Shown piece by piece: positions 1 through 9,109 of a stretch of DNA of 46,043 nt (the stretch's first letter is position 1; each line of letters starts with the position of its first letter). The stretch comes from a virus. The position numbers were made by a program, and so were the translations under genes. Where the stretch lies: the IMG/VR virus record IMGVR_UViG_3300046004_000860, positions 1 to 46,043 of that record; one strand, 5' to 3'. Under the pieces are notes generated by a model that saw nothing but the letters and a program-made list of their open reading frames with translations, ran no database searches and was not told the origin of the DNA.

Positions 1-126
1 ACCAGTGTGTGGTCGACGTCTGGCACATAGGTCTGCCCGTCCACGGACACGTCCATGTTGCCAAGCGTGGCTGGGTCGGACTGCAGTGTGAACTGCGTTG
101 TGACGCCGTCGCCAGTGAACGTGTCG
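1..126. repeat. Left copy of terminal direct repeat
   Basis: Bases 1-126 are identical to 45915-46040. The repeat lies inside the tailspike gene, and the reading frame is continuous when the two copies are superimposed. The contig therefore represents a circular assembly or a terminally redundant/permuted phage chromosome. A length near 127 is also what a short-read assembler leaves on a circular contig, so this need not be a physical terminal repeat. Confidence 0.9.
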
Positions 127-668
127 TAGCGCATCGTGGCGTAGGCCACGGCGGTGGCGAGATCCGACAACTGGTAATTCTGCAGGCCGTCGGCGGCGGT
201 GTTCCAGCCGATCAGTGCAGTGGACTCAGGCGCGGGTAGTTCGACGTCTGCGCCGGTCGTGACGCTGGCGCGCAGGGAGCGGTTGATCTCCTCCTTGAGC
301 TGCTGCACCTGCATGACGATTCGGTCCAGTTCGTTCTCGAGCGCGGCCGGGCTGAAGTTGCCACCCGACGGAATGTCCAGGGGCTGGTCGTAGTCGAGAT
401 CGCCAGTTATGGAGAGCACGCTGCCCACGGGCAGCGCTGATCCGCTGATGGGATAGGTCACCGTGCCGCCAGGGCTGGTGTCCTGGTTCGCGTTCAGGCT
501 GACGCTGTAGTCGGTGTTGAGCACCAGTGCGGTCTCGACGCCCAGGCTATCGGCGATGGTGACGGCGATGTCGCTCTCAGCGAAAACCTTGAACGTGAAC
601 GGCCAGCTGGTCTGCGCGCCGGTGCCAAGAAGAGGCCCGGCCTTGCGCTGGGTAGAGGGTGTTGTCAT
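1..668 (-). CDS. Tailspike/tail fibre, N-terminal part (continues at right edge)
   Basis: This open frame starts at ATG 668 and runs off the left edge. Superimposing the terminal repeat puts it in frame with the 602-codon frame ending at 44162, giving one protein of about 806 residues. The N-terminus (MTTPSTQRKAGPLLGTGAQT) has the look of the virion-attachment domain of phage tail fibres: a short beta-rich head with a TVTYP segment, then a helical stretch (LENELDRIVMQVQQLKEEI) and a second beta-rich module (FTGDGVTTQFTL). AGGAG lies 9 bases before the start. The gene follows the giant virion protein gene by 59 bases. The split is a contig-edge effect, not a biological truncation. Confidence 0.85.
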   Translation of the reverse strand, partial: MTTPSTQRKAGPLLGTGAQTSWPFTFKVFAESDIAVTIADSLGVETALVLNTDYSVSLNANQDTSPGGTVTYPISGSALPVGSVLSITGDLDYDQPLDIPSGGNFSPAALENELDRIVMQVQQLKEEINRSLRASVTTGADVELPAPESTALIGWNTAADGLQNYQLSDLATAVAYATMRYDTFTGDGVTTQFTLQSDPATLGNMDVSVDGQTYVPDVDHTL

Positions 669-675
669 TGCGCGG

Positions 676-712
676 GACTCCTGCGAATTGCCTCATGGTA
701 GAGGCGGGAGTC
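676..712 (-). promoter_or_regulatory. Hairpin covering the tailspike ribosome-binding site
   Basis: GACTCC (676-681) pairs with GGAGTC (707-712), and an inner GCCTC (690-694) pairs with GAGGC (701-705). On the minus strand the AGGAG that should direct translation from ATG 668 falls in the outer stem. Folding could therefore limit tailspike translation. The pairing is visible; the regulatory role is inferred. Confidence 0.4.
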
Positions 713-717
713 ACGTT

Positions 718-726
718 CACGGACAC
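718..726 (-). promoter_or_regulatory. Post-stop motif GTGTCCGTG, copy A
   Basis: On the minus strand GTGTCCGTG begins one base after the TAG stop of the 2793-residue virion protein gene and 50 bases before the tailspike ATG. The same 9-mer follows the stops of three other late genes, at 15043, 20464 and 22413. Confidence 0.5.
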
Positions 727-727
727 A

Positions 728-3700
728 CTACTTACTGGCTGGACTGGGGGTTCCGGTGACCACTCCGCGCGCCAGGTCGACCGGCCCAGTCGGGTCGATC
801 TTGTCATCAGCCACGCCTGCCAGATACCCCAGCGGGCGGGCTACGGCCACCGCCGGCAGACCCGTTGCGATGCTCACGGCGCTGGCCACATCGCGCACCA
901 TGTTGCGTTTGTTCACGTCGCCAGTGATCGCCTTGTAGATGTCCACCGGCACGCCCACTGCAGACTCGAGCAAGCTCACCGCAGGTGACAGGCTCATCTT
1001 GTCGTCGGCCGGATTGCCGTTGAAGCGGTTGATGCCGGCGTTGGCCAGCTGCCCGATGAACGGCACCATGGCCAGGCTGCCCTTGATCGTGCCCATGCCG
1101 AACACGGCGGCCAGCCAGTCGTCCAGGTAACCGTCCTTGTCCTCGTCGTCCGGGCCCCCACGCATGGCCTGCGCGATCGCCTCGGCAATCCACAGAGGCA
1201 CCAGCATGCCGAGCGCCACGACGCCCAGCGCCTTGCCTGCACCCTTCTTGAGGCCCATCTCCTGGGAGATCTTCTTGAGCTCGGTCGCGTTGGTGTTGGC
1301 CATCATGTTGAAGTAGCCCACGAACTGCGTGAACATCCGAGCGTAGGCTGGGCCTGTCTCGATACGGCTCACGTCCTCGGGCAGCGTGCTGCCCTGGGTG
1401 GTGCGCACCACACTGTCGGCATGGCGCACGGCATCGCGCTCGCCCTGCCCTTGCGCGATGGCGTCGTTGTAGGCCGCCGTCCAGATGATGGGCTCCATGG
1501 TGTTGGCCATGGCCGTCTGCAGGAAGTAGGCGTGCTTCTGGCTCCAGGCCTGTGCCTTCTCGTACAGGTTGGGGTCCAGCAGGATCTCGTCCATGGCGTC
1601 GTTGATGGCCGAGATCTCGTTGTCCATGCGGTTGGCCATGAACTCACTCGCATCGCTCACGGTCTTGGCCATCTTCTTCGGGCTGGCGATGAACTCGGCT
1701 GTCGCCTTCATCATGCTCGAGGGCTTGACCTTCACCGCGGCCAGGCTGAAGCCCGTGAGCTGCTGGATCGTGTTGCTGACGTTGGCAAACATCAGCGCCA
1801 TGCCTGCCCGGTTGCGCGCCGCGGAGAGCACGCGCGAGACACCGCCGTCGCCCGCGATCGGGGTCTCGACGATCTGGCGGGCGCTGCGGTTGAGCCACGG
1901 CGTCAGCATGCCAGCGTAGGCGGTCGGGTCGATGCGGCCCAGCGAGTAGCTCACGCCCTTGCGTGAGAGCAACTTCTGCACGTCACGCACCGCGGGCTCC
2001 ATGTGCGAGAACAGCAGCACCTTGTCGATGTGCTGGCCGATCGTGCGCAGGTCCAGCATCAGCGGGCGGTTGTACTCGACGCGGCCCTTGGTGAAGCCCT
2101 TGTTGGTGCCGGGGAAGCTGAACGCCATGTTCTCGTTCTCAGCCTCGGCCAGCTTGCGGAGATCCGCGTCTTGCACGATGCGCGGATCGGCCTGGGCTGG
2201 CACGTAGCCGCCACGGTAGCTGCCGAACGGGGTCTCGAAGCTGTCGGCCGTGACCTCGGCGAAGTAGCGCCCGAACACGTCGCGGTGCGTCTTCTGTGCC
2301 AGGGGCTTGGTCTCTTCCAGCAGATCCCACACGCCCTGCGCAAAGTCGTAGTGCGCCTTGTTGAGCACGCCGGTGTCGTGCATGCGCTTCAGGAACGCAT
2401 CCCACTTGGTCGTGTCCAGTGTGCCGTCGTCGTTCTCGGTGGCCCAGCGTCGGCCCAGCAGGAGCTTGCGCTTGTTCGACTCGTTGCCGGTGTGCAGGAT
2501 CGCGTGCAGCAGCTCGGCGTGGCCGATGCCGTTGTGACCCTTGCCAAAGGTGTAGCCGAGCTCGGGCGCCTCGATCAGGCCCTTGGTGAGTGAGGGCGCC
2601 ACGTTGTCGATGAGCGCCTGGTACTTCTTGCGGTACTTCACGCGGTCAGCGCGGTAGGCGTTGGCGGCGTCCTTCACAGGCTGGAACACCAGCCGGGTGA
2701 ATTCGTTGCCCATGCCTTGGGCCCACTGCTCCACCCGGCGCAGGATCGAGCCGGCGAACTGGAGCTTGCGTGCGAGCTCTTCGCGCTTGGTCAGCGCGCC
2801 GGACTCGCCGGGCATTTCCAGCGGCACACCGATGGTCTGCATGCGGGCCTGGAGCTCGTCCTCGGCGTCCTGCATGTCCATCAGGTTGCCGTCGATCTCC
2901 ATCTGGCGGGAGCGCTTGGCCAGGTGCCACATGGCCTGCATCTCATCGTGCAAGCCGCGCAGCTCCTCCATGGTCATCTCGGCGATGGGCTTGGCGTTGG
3001 CGAGCGCCGCGTCCACCGAAGCCTTGAGCACACCGTGCATGGCCGGGTCGTTCTTCTCGACCACGTCCAGGTACTCGGTGGCCGACTTCTCCAGCCGGGG
3101 CGCCACGTCGTAAGACGCGAGGATCGCGCGCATGGCGTTGACCACGTCGGGGTCGCGGCCCTTGGTGACGGTCTTCTCGTTGCTGTCCTTGGTCACGCGC
3201 CGGAAGAACTCGAGGATCTTCTTGGCTTCAAGCTGCGCTTCCTGCAGCGCCTTGACCGTGTAGTTGTTGAGCACCTGGTCGCGCTTGGCGGACACCGCGT
3301 CCTTGGTGTTGCCCGCGGCCGTGGCTTCCTGCCAGCGCTTGCCGGCTCGGGCCTCGGCAGCGCGGTGCTGGTGCGCGGCGTTGCGCAGATCCTTGACCCG
3401 GCGGCGTGCCACCAGGTTCTGGGCGAACTGCTTGGCCGCCTCGGTGATGGCGTTGACAGTGATCTTGCTGCCCTTGGCGTTCACCTGGCCGGTGTCCTGC
3501 CGGGGGTTGAGCATCTCGGCCTGGGACTTGAGCTCGGTGGCCAGGGACTTGGCGCGGGCCTCGTTGTGCACGGCCTCGTTGGCGGCGTCCTCGATGGCGC
3601 GCTGGTCGACCAGGTCACCGTGGCGCTCGAGCATGCGCTGGTCGGTCATGCCTTCGATCATGTCGGCCTTGCTGCCGAAGGCGTCGATGGCGGCCAGCAT

Positions 3701-6700
3701 CTCCTCGACCGTGGCGTAGCCGAAGCTGTCGGCCACGGTGGCCATGTCCTGGTCGGTCGCGTTGACCGGGCGCTGGGGTTTCGGGTTGGCCTTGTCCCAC
3801 TCGATCATGCGGGCCTCGACCAGGTTCTTGATCGTGCGCTTTTGCTTGGCCAGGAACTGGCCCTTCTTCAGGCCCTTGAGCTCGCCGTTGGCGGCTACTT
3901 CCTCGGCGACCAGCTGCTGCGTGATCTCCTCGGTGGTGGCCTCGAGCGCCGCCTTGCGGGTTTCCTTGTGCTCGTTGAGCAGGACCTGGTGGTCAGGGGT
4001 CACCTGCAGCGCGTCCAGCGCCGCCTTGGCACGCACCTCGGGCATCTGGTTCACCTCGATGGTGACCTCTTCCTCGATGCCCTTGCGCAGCTCGGCGGCC
4101 TGCTTCTGCAGGGCCTTGATCGCTTTGTTGCGGGCGTTCACCGCCCACTTGAGATCGCGCAGGGAGCGGGCCTGCAGTTTCTCAATCGCCTCGTTGGTTG
4201 CGTCGAAGTCGGGCAGGAGGCCTGCGGTCTCCTCGGCCTGGGCGATCTGTTCGTCGGTGGCGACCATGCGGTCGAACACCTTGCGGATCTCGTCGCTGAC
4301 CTGCAGGTTGCGCCCGCGCATGAAGTGCGTGAGCGACTTGTAGACGTTGACCATCCAGGAGCGGAAGCGCCGGAAGAGCCCCTGCAGTTCGGCGTTGGGG
4401 GCCTTGCCCTCGAGGAGGTATTGCTCGAACGACTCGGCCCACTTCTCGTGGTACGGGCGCTTCTGGTCCAGGGTGTAGGAGTTCCAGGTCGCCAGATCCG
4501 GCACGCCAAACCACTTCATCGTGGCGGCCATGTCGTCGACGATCTGCTGCGGGGCGTTGGGCTGGCTGGCCAGGTCGGCCATCACCTCAAGGAAGAAGTG
4601 GCCAGACTCGTGCAGGAATGTGGAGAGGTCGGCGTTCTCACCCAGCGTGACCAGCAGGGTTTGCGGGTTGAAGGTGCCGCGGGGGCCTTGTTCTAGCGGT
4701 CGGTCTGCGGTTTGCTCGGGGGCTCCGCTTGCGGTGCCTGCTCGACGGGCGTCGAGGGCTTCGCGGAGGAGCTGGGTCGCTTCTGCCCGAAGATTATCCG
4801 GCCGCCTTTGAGCGGGTGATTGTCGGGAAGCGGTGTTCCCTTCGGGTTGTGTGTCAGTTTGCCCATAGCCATAGTCCTCCTTGCTGGGAAATGCAGAGTA
4901 AATTGTATCACTTGCTACATCGAACTCGCCGCCCAGGTGGTCGAATATCGTCTTGGAAAGCTCCTCGGTAGTGAGGTTGCTGTAGTTCAGGATCACCATC
5001 TGGCCGTCGGCCGTGGTGTGGCCGCCGACCAATTCTTGCCCGCCGCTCTTGAGCTCCCACAGACGGTCGTACAGTGCCGCGACCTGGGCCTCGCCGTAGC
5101 CTTCGGGCAGCTGGATCGTGACGGCGCCGACTTCCTCGGAGCCCACCACCTGGTCCTCGGTTACCACCATCATGCTGTCCTGCGCGAGCGCATGGCCCAG
5201 CAGCTTGGCCGCGGTGAGACTGAGCTCAGGGCGTGCCAGGCGCAGCGTCATGGAGGGGTTGGTGGCGCCCATGTAGCCACCGAGCTGCATCACGAAGTCG
5301 CCATCGGTGCCGAGCTCTTTAAGGACCTTGGGCACGACCTTGGCGGCCACCTCCTGGCTGATGCGCAAACGCTCCTCGGACGACAGCGCGTTCCACTCGG
5401 CGGTCAGTGCTGCGTCGTTGGGATCGGGTGCGACCTCGAACATAATCTTGGCGGTCGGGGTCTCTGCAGCACCCACGTTGCCACGCTCGTCGATGGCTTT
5501 CTGCGCCGGGCCTTCGTAGGTACGGCTGGGCGTGTCGTTGAACGGCACGTCGGTCCACGACGGTGGGGTGATGTCACCAGCCAGCTCGAGGATCTCTTTC
5601 TGCGCCTGCTCCTGGTCGATCTCACCCGCCTTGTAGCGCTCCCAGATCGCGTTGGCGGGTTTCTTGAGACCGCTCTTTTTGGCTGCCTCGAAGAGCCCGC
5701 GCACGGCCTCCCAGGTGATCGACTGCATCTCGCGTGGCAGGATGCCGCGAGCTTCAGCCGCGCGACGGTAGGCCTCGAGGTAAATCGGGTAGGTGCCATT
5801 CAGGCCAGTCACCGCAGACGATGAGGAGCCACCGCCACCGAACGCCTGGGCGACCTCGATGTCGGCCGACGCCAGGGGGCGCAGCAGTGCGGCCGCCACC
5901 GCGTGCGTGTCGATCGTTGCGTAACCCAGCTCGCTGTTGGGCGCGAACAGGTTGTTGTAGAAGTTGCGGACCTTGTGCTCTTTACCGATCTGGTAGTGCA
6001 CGTTCTCGGCACGCCCGTCCATCAGCACGGAGATCGCTTTGGCGATCGTGCTGTACGACTTCCACATCATCGTGGCATCGGCACCCTTGCCGGTCTTGAC
6101 GTAGTCGGCCGCACCGCCCTCGGGCGTGAGCACGCGGTAGGCGCGGTTGTTGTAGGTCTGGTCGTAGACACGCGCCCAGCGGGCCGCGATGTCGGGCGTG
6201 GCCAGCAGCTCGCCCAGGGTCTTGCCGACGGCCGCTTCCATGCGTGGATCGAGTCCGTCTTCGCTCGAGATGCGCCGGGCCTCGGCCGTCATCGCATCGT
6301 CCCAGGCGAAGTCGCGCAGGCCGAACACCATGTCGGCGATGCGCTCGGCCTGGCTCACGTTGGCGAACCAGCCATTCTGTGGGGACAGCACAGCGATCGC
6401 TGCGGCGCCTTGCATCTCGCTGATGCCGTAGCGATCGGCCCAGGCCTCCACCGTCTTGCGCCCGCCGTCGTACCAGAGGTGAGCGCGTTCGCGCATCTCC
6501 TTGGGCATGTGGTCGTGCAACCACAGCAGGTTCTTGGTGACGTGGTCGATGAACGCCTCGACGTTCTTGACCGGGTCCTTGGCGCCCTTGCCCCTGAGCT
6601 TGCGCACGTTGGGCAGGCCCTGCAGCGCGGCGACGTTCTTCTCGAGCGTCTTGGTGTCGGAGAGCACCGTGTCGAAGGTGATGTTTAGCACGCTGGCCAG

Positions 6701-9109
6701 GGGGTCTTCCGTGGCCTTGACGGCAGAGGGCAGACGGCTGGAGAGCGATTGCGCGTAGGTGCCGCCCTTCTTGCGCACCTGCAGCTCACGGCCCTCGATG
6801 CGCATGTCGTAGTCGGCCCAGGCGGGCATGGACTGCATGCGCTCGAGCTTCATCTGCAGCATGGTGGGCTCGCCGCTGGCCTGGGTTTCCCATTGCGGTT
6901 CGACCGTGGCCAAAGGCGCCACGCGCTGACCGTTGTCGATGCGACTCTGCGCACCCAGCAGCTCGGGCTTGAAATTCTGTTTGCCCAGCATGATGACCTG
7001 GCCAGGTTGCGTGCCGTCCATGCGGGTCAGGTAACCGTTGTAGCCCAGGTCCAGGAGCTTGGACTCGAACGCACGGGCGTCACCGCTGCGCAGTTTGAGC
7101 GGGTCGGCATCGCTGTCGTAGACGCCGGTCAGTTGCACGCGGTGCGCACGGCCACCCACGCCACTCTCGGGGCGGATGCCGGTGCCTTTGTCGAAGTAGA
7201 ACGACAGGCGCTGACGCAGGCGTTTGTCGGGGTGGTTCAGGATCTCGTCGCGGGCGCTGCCCTTGAGACCGGTGCCAAAGGCTTCGGTGGTCAGCACGCT
7301 GCGATCGACGGGGCTGAAGTGGTAGCCCTCGACCGAGACCTCGCCGACCTTCTCGCCGGCGTTCAGCACGGCGCCCTGCCCTGCCTGCGCGCCGGCCTTG
7401 AGGCTGTAGCGCTGGTAGAGCTCCTCGGGCGTGAGCCCTAAGCGTGCTGCCATCGTGCTGAAGAAGTGCATCTGCAGCGTGGCGTAGGCTTCATTGACGT
7501 CGGAGCTGAAGCGCCCTGCGTCGTTGAGCTGGGTCCAGATCGTGTTCTTGACGTTCTCGCTGCTGGTGGCCCAGGCCTGCTGGTCCTGCGCTTCGGTGAG
7601 CACGCGCTCGGCTTCGTTCTTGATGAACTCCTGCGCCTTCTCACCGGCCTGCTGCACCTCGATGCGCGAGAGCGACTCGGGGGTCATGCGGGCGTTGTCG
7701 TTGAGCACTTGCTCGAGCGGTGTGCCCGGCGCAATCGTCAGCACGTCGGCCATGGGGATGGCCACGGGGCTGGAGCTCGCGGCGGCCTCGGCGATCTGCT
7801 CTTGCACGGAGGCCGGCAACTGCGCCAGCACGTCCTGCGGGAGCTGCGCCAGCACCTGGCCGTCGACGAAGATCTCCTGCTTGGCGCCGTCGTTGTTGTC
7901 GAGCACCTGCTGGATGTGCGCACGGAACTGCTCGGGGCTGCGTTGGCGCAGGAGTGACTGCGCGGCCAGGGCCATCTGCTCCTGGAACTGGTCCTGCTCG
8001 AAGGTCAGCTTCTGGTTGCTGGCCTTCTCGATGATTTTGTCGATGCCCTTGATCGTGGTGGTCTGCACGCCCACACCCACGAGCGTGGCGATGAAGGTCT
8101 GGTAGGCCGCGTCCGGGCGCTCGGCGATGAAGTCGCCCAGCGTCTTCTCCGGGTGCAGATTCATCCACTCGTTGAAGTCCTGCGCGACGGTGGTGACCTG
8201 CTCGGTCCAGCCTTCGCTGAACATTTGCTTGCCGATGGTCTTGACCAGCCCTGTGTTGGCGGCGATGTCGCCGAACAGCTTGGAGGCCGGGATCTGCTCG
8301 AACACGTACTCGAACGCCGCCTCGGGGATGGCGTACTGCCCCGCCTGCAGGATGCCCTTGCCCTGCTCGCGCGCCTGGTTGAACGCATCGGCACCGACGC
8401 CGGCCGACATGAGCCCGGCCACGGCCGAGGCGGCAGAGTTCGCGGTCTGGAACAGTGAGCGCTCGAGACCAATGGGCAGCATGGCCAGGTTCTGGCCGGC
8501 CGACTGCAGGCCGGATTTGACGGCCTTGGCGGTGCTCGACTCGGCGTCCATGCCGAAGTAGTCCATCGACTCCTGTGCGCGCTTGGCGCTCTGGCGTGCG
8601 GACTTGGCGCCCGACTCCCAGCCGATCAGGTCGTTCACGACCCCGGCCACGTCGAACAGCATCTTGCCCACGCCCACCGTGGCGCCCAGGCCCAGCGAAG
8701 TGGCAGCACCCGCCAGATCCCGCGGCAGACCCTTCACGGTCTTCTCGAGGTTCTTCAGCGTGTCGAGGTCGTCCACCGAGGTGGTGGTGAACGTCGGGTC
8801 CATGAGCTGGCGGTAGAGCACCGGGGAGTCCTGCGCCATCGACAGCAGATCCACGGCACGGGCCTGCTCCTTGACGCGCAGCTCCTCGAGGTTGCGCTCG
8901 ACCACGCGCAGCGGCACGCCGCTGGTTTGCGACAGACGCTGGCGCTCGGCGGCCACGTCGGGGTTGTCCTTGTAGGCCAGCTCCAGCACCGTGCGCACCT
9001 GATTCTGCTGCAGCTTCTGCTGCTCCTGCGCCATGGGCAGGTACGGGTTTTCCTCGTTGATGGGTGTTTGCGGTGCGCGCTCGCGGGCCAGCTGGAGGTA
9101 ATCCGTCAT
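728..9109 (-). CDS. Giant polyvalent internal virion protein (2793 aa)
   Basis: This 2793-residue protein is probably carried in the capsid and injected with the DNA, as the largest core proteins of podoviruses are. Successive regions are visible. Glycine/alanine-rich hydrophobic segments lie near 135-170. A possible ADP-ribosyltransferase-like fold lies near 590-710 (GYHFSP ... LSFYF ... YNGYLTR ... VIML). A conserved phage domain of unknown function lies near 830-1160 (SPQNGW near 907, KVRNFYNN, TIDTHA near 1063, ITWEAVR). A zinc metallopeptidase motif HESGH starts at H1500, with a candidate third ligand Glu in WAESFEQYL near 1560. Long charged helices follow, then a hydrophobic C-terminus resembling the LPD38 polyvalent domain. 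It follows the gp15-like gene with a 4-base overlap. The GTG-to-stop frame is intact. Domain names other than the HESGH motif are tentative. Confidence 0.85.
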   Translation of the reverse strand: MTDYLQLARERAPQTPINEENPYLPMAQEQQKLQQNQVRTVLELAYKDNPDVAAERQRLSQTSGVPLRVVERNLEELRVKEQARAVDLLSMAQDSPVLYRQLMDPTFTTTSVDDLDTLKNLEKTVKGLPRDLAGAATSLGLGATVGVGKMLFDVAGVVNDLIGWESGAKSARQSAKRAQESMDYFGMDAESSTAKAVKSGLQSAGQNLAMLPIGLERSLFQTANSAASAVAGLMSAGVGADAFNQAREQGKGILQAGQYAIPEAAFEYVFEQIPASKLFGDIAANTGLVKTIGKQMFSEGWTEQVTTVAQDFNEWMNLHPEKTLGDFIAERPDAAYQTFIATLVGVGVQTTTIKGIDKIIEKASNQKLTFEQDQFQEQMALAAQSLLRQRSPEQFRAHIQQVLDNNDGAKQEIFVDGQVLAQLPQDVLAQLPASVQEQIAEAAASSSPVAIPMADVLTIAPGTPLEQVLNDNARMTPESLSRIEVQQAGEKAQEFIKNEAERVLTEAQDQQAWATSSENVKNTIWTQLNDAGRFSSDVNEAYATLQMHFFSTMAARLGLTPEELYQRYSLKAGAQAGQGAVLNAGEKVGEVSVEGYHFSPVDRSVLTTEAFGTGLKGSARDEILNHPDKRLRQRLSFYFDKGTGIRPESGVGGRAHRVQLTGVYDSDADPLKLRSGDARAFESKLLDLGYNGYLTRMDGTQPGQVIMLGKQNFKPELLGAQSRIDNGQRVAPLATVEPQWETQASGEPTMLQMKLERMQSMPAWADYDMRIEGRELQVRKKGGTYAQSLSSRLPSAVKATEDPLASVLNITFDTVLSDTKTLEKNVAALQGLPNVRKLRGKGAKDPVKNVEAFIDHVTKNLLWLHDHMPKEMRERAHLWYDGGRKTVEAWADRYGISEMQGAAAIAVLSPQNGWFANVSQAERIADMVFGLRDFAWDDAMTAEARRISSEDGLDPRMEAAVGKTLGELLATPDIAARWARVYDQTYNNRAYRVLTPEGGAADYVKTGKGADATMMWKSYSTIAKAISVLMDGRAENVHYQIGKEHKVRNFYNNLFAPNSELGYATIDTHAVAAALLRPLASADIEVAQAFGGGGSSSSAVTGLNGTYPIYLEAYRRAAEARGILPREMQSITWEAVRGLFEAAKKSGLKKPANAIWERYKAGEIDQEQAQKEILELAGDITPPSWTDVPFNDTPSRTYEGPAQKAIDERGNVGAAETPTAKIMFEVAPDPNDAALTAEWNALSSEERLRISQEVAAKVVPKVLKELGTDGDFVMQLGGYMGATNPSMTLRLARPELSLTAAKLLGHALAQDSMMVVTEDQVVGSEEVGAVTIQLPEGYGEAQVAALYDRLWELKSGGQELVGGHTTADGQMVILNYSNLTTEELSKTIFDHLGGEFDVASDTIYSAFPSKEDYGYGQTDTQPEGNTASRQSPAQRRPDNLRAEATQLLREALDARRAGTASGAPEQTADRPLEQGPRGTFNPQTLLVTLGENADLSTFLHESGHFFLEVMADLASQPNAPQQIVDDMAATMKWFGVPDLATWNSYTLDQKRPYHEKWAESFEQYLLEGKAPNAELQGLFRRFRSWMVNVYKSLTHFMRGRNLQVSDEIRKVFDRMVATDEQIAQAEETAGLLPDFDATNEAIEKLQARSLRDLKWAVNARNKAIKALQKQAAELRKGIEEEVTIEVNQMPEVRAKAALDALQVTPDHQVLLNEHKETRKAALEATTEEITQQLVAEEVAANGELKGLKKGQFLAKQKRTIKNLVEARMIEWDKANPKPQRPVNATDQDMATVADSFGYATVEEMLAAIDAFGSKADMIEGMTDQRMLERHGDLVDQRAIEDAANEAVHNEARAKSLATELKSQAEMLNPRQDTGQVNAKGSKITVNAITEAAKQFAQNLVARRRVKDLRNAAHQHRAAEARAGKRWQEATAAGNTKDAVSAKRDQVLNNYTVKALQEAQLEAKKILEFFRRVTKDSNEKTVTKGRDPDVVNAMRAILASYDVAPRLEKSATEYLDVVEKNDPAMHGVLKASVDAALANAKPIAEMTMEELRGLHDEMQAMWHLAKRSRQMEIDGNLMDMQDAEDELQARMQTIGVPLEMPGESGALTKREELARKLQFAGSILRRVEQWAQGMGNEFTRLVFQPVKDAANAYRADRVKYRKKYQALIDNVAPSLTKGLIEAPELGYTFGKGHNGIGHAELLHAILHTGNESNKRKLLLGRRWATENDDGTLDTTKWDAFLKRMHDTGVLNKAHYDFAQGVWDLLEETKPLAQKTHRDVFGRYFAEVTADSFETPFGSYRGGYVPAQADPRIVQDADLRKLAEAENENMAFSFPGTNKGFTKGRVEYNRPLMLDLRTIGQHIDKVLLFSHMEPAVRDVQKLLSRKGVSYSLGRIDPTAYAGMLTPWLNRSARQIVETPIAGDGGVSRVLSAARNRAGMALMFANVSNTIQQLTGFSLAAVKVKPSSMMKATAEFIASPKKMAKTVSDASEFMANRMDNEISAINDAMDEILLDPNLYEKAQAWSQKHAYFLQTAMANTMEPIIWTAAYNDAIAQGQGERDAVRHADSVVRTTQGSTLPEDVSRIETGPAYARMFTQFVGYFNMMANTNATELKKISQEMGLKKGAGKALGVVALGMLVPLWIAEAIAQAMRGGPDDEDKDGYLDDWLAAVFGMGTIKGSLAMVPFIGQLANAGINRFNGNPADDKMSLSPAVSLLESAVGVPVDIYKAITGDVNKRNMVRDVASAVSIATGLPAVAVARPLGYLAGVADDKIDPTGPVDLARGVVTGTPSPASK
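4693..4866 (-). CDS. Possible nested small protein inside the giant gene (57 aa)
   Basis: In a different frame from the giant gene, ATG 4866 opens 57 codons: MGKLTHNPKGTPLPDNHPLK, then a basic, Pro/Ser-rich tail ending PQTDR. A strong AGGAGG lies 9 bases upstream, and an extended -10 (TGATACAAT) with the phage's recurrent palindrome lies at 4902-4917 on the same strand. An upstream in-frame ATG at 4872 sits only 3 bases from the same site. The host gene encodes a low-complexity linker here, which would tolerate overlap. I do not recognise the product. The signals may be coincidental. Confidence 0.35.
   Translation of the reverse strand: MGKLTHNPKGTPLPDNHPLKGGRIIFGQKRPSSSAKPSTPVEQAPQAEPPSKPQTDR
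4902..4917 (-). promoter_or_regulatory. Candidate internal promoter with palindromic operator
   Basis: Reading the minus strand, TAGCAAGTGATACAAT has the same geometry as the early plus-strand promoters at 29763 and 36059: a TAGCA..TGnTA palindrome (one mismatch here) whose last two bases begin the -10 hexamer TACAAT, preceded by TG. No clear -35 is seen. The surrounding bases are unusually AT-rich for this gene. Confidence 0.4.

Noticed and set aside
42-50. GTGTCCGTG inside the tailspike as another late regulatory site
   Set aside because: It encodes part of MDVSVDG in the tailspike and is not next to a stop codon, so it was not counted with the intergenic set; it may be chance.
2717-4696. 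Long plus-strand ORF (659 codons) opposite the giant virion gene
   Set aside because: It has Leu/Gly/Val/His-rich composition typical of the antisense of a GC-rich gene, no ribosome-binding site, and the opposite strand codes for recognisable motifs such as HESGH.
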